From Steinernema hermaphroditum (Eukaryota; Nematoda; Chromadorea; Rhabditida; Steinernematidae), in NCBI GenBank assembly GCA_030435675.1, contig CM059621.1:7068001-7132000 (forward strand): a stretch of DNA of 64,000 nt, given 5' to 3'. A program made the translations under genes and the position numbers. Shown one piece after another: positions 59,244 to 64,000 of this stretch; the first letter of the stretch is position 1, and every line of letters starts with the position of its first letter. The notes under the pieces were generated by a model. The model was not told the DNA's origin and ran no database searches. It was given only the letters and a program-made list of their open reading frames with translations.

Positions 59244-61418
59244 ATGAGCGGATTCGCCTCGTCGCTTCTGAATCGGATTCAAGGATTCGTCGGAGGCGCT
59301 TCCGGTACCCAGGGCCATGCTTCGGCTTCGTCCTCTTCGACGTCGTTCCTCGGAGCGCCGGGGCGAACGTGTCTCATCGATGCCTCTCTTCCGGGTCCCT
59401 CCACCATGTCGCCGCAGGTAATGTGCCCTATTCTTCCAATCTCTGTATTTTGCTTCTTTCAGGATAAGAGATTTGCGGAGAAGACGTTCAAAGCTATGGA
59501 TAACGTCGTGAAGCAGTGTCACCAGCCCAAGCTGAACCTGAAGAACTCCCCTCCGTTCATCTTGGACATCCTCCCGGATACCTACCAGCAGCTCACCAAC
59601 ATTCTCTCCAGCGATCCAAACGCTCTCACCGAGAATGAGTATCTGCAGCTTTTCTTCACCCACATCCACGCGAAATGCAAAATGGTTAGTCGAGTGCAGT
59701 AGTCTTCTGGTGGTTTACGGCTCTATCGATTCCAGACCATAAAACTGTTCAAAGACGAGCGCGAGAAGATCTTCGAGGAGGGCTCGAGCGCCCGACGGAA
59801 TCTGATTAAGCTGTCGCTCGTTTTTTCCCATATGCTCGCCGAGCTAAAAGCACTTTTTCCCGATGGGAAATACATCGGCGACAAGTTTCGGATCACAAAA
59901 AAGGAGGCCGCGGAGTTCTGGAAGACATCGTTCGGAACGAGGTGGGTGGATTTTGTTTTATTTCCGCACTCTGTCCCGGTGTTTGTTACGCGTGCTTATG
60001 TTTCAATATTTCGTTAACCACGGGTGCGTATTTTTAGGACATTGGTTTCATGGGGAGATTTCCGAGCAGCGCTGAATCAAGTGCACTCCCTGAACGGAGG
60101 CCTGGAGACGCTGGCACTGAAGTCGACGATCGACCTCACGTGCACCGACTACATTTCGAACTTCGAATTTGACGTCTTCACTCGGCTCTTCCACCCGTGG
60201 AATACACTTCTGAGGAACTGGCAGATCCTTGCGGTCACCCACCCCGGCTACGTCGCCTTTCTCACCTACGACGAAGTCAAGCAGCGTCTGCAGCCGCTGG
60301 TCACAAAGCCCGGAAGGTAGGCGTTCCTTTCGATGCTGCTCGAATCAACGATTCTCTAGCTACGTCTTCCGCCTCAGCTGCACCCGGCTGGGCCAGTGGG
60401 CGATCGGCTATGTAGCGCCTGACGGGAAGATCTACCAAACCATCCCGCAGAATAAGTCTCTTATCCAGGCCCTGGTCGATGGGAATCGCGAAGGATTCTA
60501 CCTATATCCCGACGGGATGCCCAACAACCCCGATCTCAGTTTTGCGCTGCAGCAGCCCACGGAAGGGCGCCTGAAGGTGACTCCGGAGCAGTACCAGATC
60601 TACTGCGAGATGGGGACGACTTTCGAGTTGTGCAAAATCTGCGACGAAAACAACAAGAACGTGAAGTTGGAGCCCTGTGGCCACCTCCTCTGCCGGCCAT
60701 GTTTGACCAGTTGGCAGGTAGTTCGCAGATTATACCAAGTTTATGGGCTATCATATCGGGTTCCAGGAATCTGACGGTGGACGAACATGTCCGTTCTGCA
60801 GATGCGAGATAAAAGGCACCGAAGCCATCGTCATCGACTCCTTCAAGCCCATGGAGAAGAAGACAATCTCGTCGAGGGAAACTCCAACTTACGTCAACCA
60901 GAATGAGGAGCCGGAGCTCATCCGGTTCTCCCCGGACTTGACACCGCTCCCTCGCCTGGCGCCGCCACCGATTCCCCCTAGGAGGACGTCGCCGTCCTCC
61001 TCTGCCGGTTGTTCGCCGAAGAATCGCCGTCGCGACGACGCGACCCACTCCCCCGCTCTCCGAACAACTCTTCTGAAATCCGACACTGCACTCCATAGGA
61101 TATCGCTGCCAAATTCTGACCAGTTACGGTAGGTGCCTCACTGCTCTCCTTGAGTATACCGTGCCGTCTTCCAGAGTACGGCATCTGGGCCTGCTGAATC
61201 CTTTTTCCAACGGCGCGTCCACTACAAGTTCCGAAGAAGACGATTCTCCGCGCGCCGAACTGAACGGCCACGTGACGCCCCTCACCAGCCTGCCCTCCCT
61301 CCTTGAGCCGAAGGACATCGTTCCGCCGCCGATCCCAGGCCGGGTACACCTCGACGCTCAGCCGAAAGGGCCCTACGTCAACGTTAGATTAGGTGGTCAG
61401 CCTTACTCTAGGAGTTAG
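59244..61418 (+). CDS. sli-1: Cbl-family E3 ubiquitin ligase SLI-1
   Basis: Adaptor and RING E3 that down-regulates receptor tyrosine kinases such as LET-23/EGFR. Seven exons (59244-59417, 59463-59684, 59736-59941, 60038-60316, 60360-60717, 60767-61128, 61175-61418) give 614 residues. After a Ser/Gly-rich N-terminus comes the Cbl-N region: the four-helix bundle ([38 protein letters not shown]), the EF-hand-like part ([13 protein letters not shown] ... [13 protein letters not shown]) and the variant SH2 domain ([20 protein letters not shown]). The linker and RING follow: [20 protein letters not shown] and CRPCLTSW, then [12 protein letters not shown], with all zinc ligands present. The tail is proline-rich ([19 protein letters not shown]), suited to SH3 binding. 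A TTTCAG acceptor is 15 bases before the ATG. Confidence 0.97.
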
Positions 61419-61741
61419 ATTTGCTCAGAAAGCCCATAATAATTCTCTTCACCATATCTGTCGAACTTGCGATTCAATTGCCACGCTGTATGTCTTCTTC
61501 GCAACTATTTCGGGTTCCTTTCGTTCATTTAGTTTCGAAAAGCACATATCTCTCGAGATACGATTATTTATTTATTTCACAAAAACTTTTATTCCCCCTC
61601 AGTTGGGTCTGAGCGGGGCACCTACTCTTGCCGCCACCTTTCTCCTAAATGTTCCATAGTATTATGATGTGCTCTTCTCTCCCTTCTCTGACAGCATAAT
61701 GAAACTGCTTTGCTCGTTCTCTGTTCTCTCTTCCGGCGCTT
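61419..61741. other. Convergent 3' region of sli-1 and the F-box-like gene
   Basis: No gene. T-rich 3' UTR-like sequence. Confidence 0.6.
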
Positions 61742-62659
61742 TCAGGTGTACTGGATGTCGACTCTCTGCTGTTTGAAACCGTACCGGTGCGTATCGCGGA
61801 AGGAGAAGTGAAAGTGGGCCGTTTTCCGTAGTTGTCGACGTCCTTTGGTTTTGATTTCGGCGTATTCGCTGATGGATGAGGGCACGCTGATGCTGACTCG
61901 GCCCCGGAACTCGCGAAGACTCTGCCAGTGTTTGAAGACGGCGCGGAAGAAGCCGAGCTGGAAGTCGATCGTATCGCCGTTGATCGTGACTTCGCGGACT
62001 TTGGGCTGGAAGACGAGATCTTGGACGAGTTTTGTCAGATTATCGCCGCAATCTGCACTCGTTATGGCGAGTTTCCTTAGCGAGGCGGATTTCAAGAGTC
62101 CTGTCAAGATGGATTCGATTACAAACGGGTGGCCGAACACGTCATCTATGCTGAGGATCTGGAACTCTCGTCGGATGAGACGAGTGATTTGGGCCACATG
62201 ACGGAAGGACGAATCCAGACAGGAGAGCTTCAGTGTGGAGTGCGGTCCCACGGCAAATGGGCGGCCAAGGAGGAGTTGCAGTGCAGTGGGAACGCTGTCC
62301 CTGTCGTCGACATCGACGCGAATGTGATGTTTGCGCTTGAATTCTCGCCCACAAGGCTGTCCAGCGATGCACACGGATTCGAGGACGTATTCATCGGGGT
62401 ACTTCAAGAAGTCGGCCAACGGGAACAGAGTCCAGCTCTTGTGTTGCTGGTCGTTCTTCTCGAGCTTGTAGAAGAACGCGGCTCCTTCTGGTCCAGGCAG
62501 ATAGAGCGTCACGCGAAGGCGAGCTCGTTGGTTGGCCGCCCAGTCGTAGGTGGGATGCCAAATGGGATCAGGACTCAGAAGGTCGAGCGACTCCTTCAGC
62601 AATCCGCAGGGAAGGCTGTATACGATTTGCTCGACGATCGCAACAGGAAGTGAATTCAT
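61742..62659 (-). CDS. F-box-like protein, single exon
   Basis: An intronless frame of 305 residues from the ATG at 62657-62659, which directly follows a TTTCAG acceptor. The N-terminus MNSLPVAIVEQIVYSLP fits the start of an F-box (LP..I...I...L). The rest alternates hydrophobic and polar residues with leucine-rich segments (LLKSASLRKLAITSADCGDN, LVFQPKVREVTINGD), similar in style to the fast-evolving nematode F-box families, which act as SCF substrate receptors. The F-box is weak, so the call is tentative. Absence of introns in a window where nearly all genes have several is notable and could mean a retrocopy origin. Confidence 0.5.
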   Translation of the reverse strand: MNSLPVAIVEQIVYSLPCGLLKESLDLLSPDPIWHPTYDWAANQRARLRVTLYLPGPEGAAFFYKLEKNDQQHKSWTLFPLADFLKYPDEYVLESVCIAGQPCGREFKRKHHIRVDVDDRDSVPTALQLLLGRPFAVGPHSTLKLSCLDSSFRHVAQITRLIRREFQILSIDDVFGHPFVIESILTGLLKSASLRKLAITSADCGDNLTKLVQDLVFQPKVREVTINGDTIDFQLGFFRAVFKHWQSLREFRGRVSISVPSSISEYAEIKTKGRRQLRKTAHFHFSFRDTHRYGFKQQRVDIQYT

Positions 62660-63633
62660 CTGAAACCGGAAGTTAGCGAAGGAAGTGCGGCACGACGAAA
62701 TTTTGCACACATATGTTAGCGTTTAACGCGCAGATCGAATCACTTCCTTTCCACATTTTCGAAAATGTACCTGGGGACCTACGGGGTAGAGGGAGCAAGG
62801 AATTCGCGGTTGAAGAGCGGTGCAAAATGAGCGCGGATCGAATGTTTACATCACTTTTTCTGCACATTTTCGAAAATACGATTGAGAGTACTGGTAAAGT
62901 GGGCGTACGTTTCTATGGAATCTCATGCGAGTAAGCCAAAATTTGTATCGGAGGATGAGAGTAAACGAAGCGACGGCATCGAGGGTCCCCCGTGGGCCGT
63001 CTGTACACGTTTGAATAGAGTACGGTCGCGAGACAGATGTAGCCGCTGTGGGTGGCGTTCTGTTTCCGTTTTTCGTTGGGAGGACTCGGTTTTAGATTTA
63101 CTCGCAGTTCTATTATTTTAGAGTTCAATATTCTTGTTAATTTCGGTTCATTTTTGTAGTGAAATATCGTAGAATAGCTTCTTGCGGCCGAGAAATGATG
63201 AATTAGTGGCAAAAACTCGAATTTGAACTCGGCTTGGACGGCAATCTGCCGCCCACATCAATTTCGAAATCGTCCGGCACCGTGTTCTTTTCGATTGCTT
63301 CCGAAAATCAATATCATTTTGGCGCCTTTTTCTCTCGTGACAGTTGAATATGAGCCGCTGATACAAAGCAACTTCTGCTCTTGGCGCGTCGCGTAAAAGC
63401 AGCTGCTCGACGAGCTCTCTGTCATCTGTGGTCGCGCCAAACGGCGACGAGATGTGGGAGTGATTATGGTCTCTTCGCGCGTGCCTGACGTGCTGCAAAT
63501 GAGGGAATGTATACGCCGCGAATTGAGTTTTTCTCATGCGGCTGTATATAAGCGATGAGTAAAACGATGTTTGTTGATAAACCTCTTTTAAAACCACTAC
63601 ATGTTAAGGCTATAGCAGACATTTGCCGACAGC
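62660..63633. other. Intergenic
   Basis: Promoter region of the F-box-like gene and of the gene at the window end. Contains the direct repeat at 62733-62880. Minus-strand frame 63148-63597 has no domain. Confidence 0.5.
62733..62880 (+). repeat. Direct repeat containing a TTTTCGAAAA palindrome
   Basis: GCG(C)AGATCGAAT ... CACATTTTCGAAAATG (about 62730-62767) recurs as GCGCGGATCGAAT ... CACATTTTCGAAAATA (about 62831-62878), 100 bases apart, in a region between two genes' 5' ends. Confidence 0.85.
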
Positions 63634-64000
63634 ATGGGGAAGGCTACCCTCACGTCACAGTTTTTTGCGGTAAGCCTGTCAATTTCGCTCAACAGCTTTC
63701 ATGCCACCTCTTCTTAGGCTGTGCGCGATACAGGAAAACCGAAATTGCCCGCTCTACTGGTTGTACTTGTGAGTACCTTCTTGTTTTGACCATAATAAAT
63801 TCATTCTTTTTAGGCTCTTCGTGAAATAGAGCATAAGTCGTTTCAAGTGCGTTTGTACGATGGTGCCGAGAAGTATTCAGGTTCGCTCAGCTTGCCACAA
63901 AAGCTGTTCTCACGCAGCATCTTCAGGGTGCTCAACTACGAAGGATATTTACACACAACTTTGCGAGAAAAAGTTGAACAGCGAAGTTCCTTTCGTAATT
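63634..64000 (+). CDS. 5' exons of a gene leaving the window; possible RPA1-like N-terminal domain
   Basis: Three exons (63634-63669, 63718-63768, 63814 to beyond 64000) keep one frame and encode about 91 residues: MGKATLTSQFFAAVRDTG, then KLPALLVVLALREIEHKSFQ, then VRLYDGAEKYSGSLSLPQKL and IFRVLNYEGY. The order of a short helix, then P-x-L-x-V-V strand, then R-x-x-x-x-DG strand resembles the N-terminal OB fold of replication protein A 70-kDa subunit, but identity is low and the call is only suggestive. Both introns are about 45-48 nt with TTCTTAG or TTTTTAG ends. Confidence 0.45.

Overview
This is nuclear DNA from a nematode. The evidence is intron-rich genes whose introns are mostly 42-55 nt with GT..TTTNAG ends, TTTCAG acceptor sites a few bases upstream of many start codons (as expected for spliced-leader trans-splicing), a major-sperm-protein domain gene, a SLI-1/Cbl gene, a BarH homeobox gene of the ceh-30/31 type, a nematode-style UDP-glycosyltransferase and a small solo protein tyrosine phosphatase. 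Species cannot be fixed from the sequence; a rhabditid-like worm with a compact, moderately GC-rich genome fits.

Layout. 1-6.6 kb: sparse, with a proline-rich/acidic coiled-coil protein and a small two-helix membrane protein. 6.7-10 kb: glutamate dehydrogenase (gdh-1) and an MSP-domain gene on the minus strand. 10.5-12.9 kb: an unknown small protein and an unknown secretory-pathway membrane protein carrying a 20-residue tandem repeat. 12.9-21 kb: a repeat-rich island whose core is a Mutator-like (MULE, FLYWCH/CCHC-type) element interrupted by an internally deleted copy of itself in the opposite orientation, plus older split repeats and a third decayed copy. 21.1 kb: tRNA-Asn. 21.2-32 kb: a gene desert around the BarH homeobox gene (24.2-25.7 kb).

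33.2-36.7 kb: very-long-chain 3-hydroxyacyl-CoA dehydratase with N-terminal CS/p23 domain (hpo-8 type), then an unknown five-exon gene. 37.3-38.1 kb: C2H2 zinc-finger gene (minus, 5' end not found). 39.4 kb: second tRNA-Asn, opposite strand. 39.9-45.8 kb: 18-exon condensin subunit CAP-D2 (dpy-28 type). 46-47.6 kb: two small minus-strand membrane proteins. 48.9-49.4 kb: a frameshifted fragment of the splicing factor CWC22/LET-858. 49.7-52.5 kb: a UGT fragment followed by a complete UGT gene. 52.5-55.8 kb: three co-oriented minus-strand genes (glutaredoxin-like, taspase, PTP); the first two share an ATGA stop/start, so they look bicistronic. 56.1-56.9 kb: TRAPPC1 (trpp-1). 57.4-57.7 kb: two cysteine-rich exons. 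59.2-61.4 kb: complete sli-1 (Cbl). 61.7-62.7 kb: single-exon F-box-like gene. 63.6 kb-end: 5' exons of a gene that leaves the window.

The genes are mostly housekeeping (metabolism, chromosome structure, trafficking, signalling) and do not form one pathway. The most unusual things are the nested self-insertion of the MULE, the ATGA-overlapping gene pair with a taspase that lacks the basic loop, the CWC22 fragment, and a 7-mer palindrome-like word (TACCGTA) that recurs far above chance in non-coding DNA. All exon joins were worked out by eye from splice signals and reading-frame continuity.
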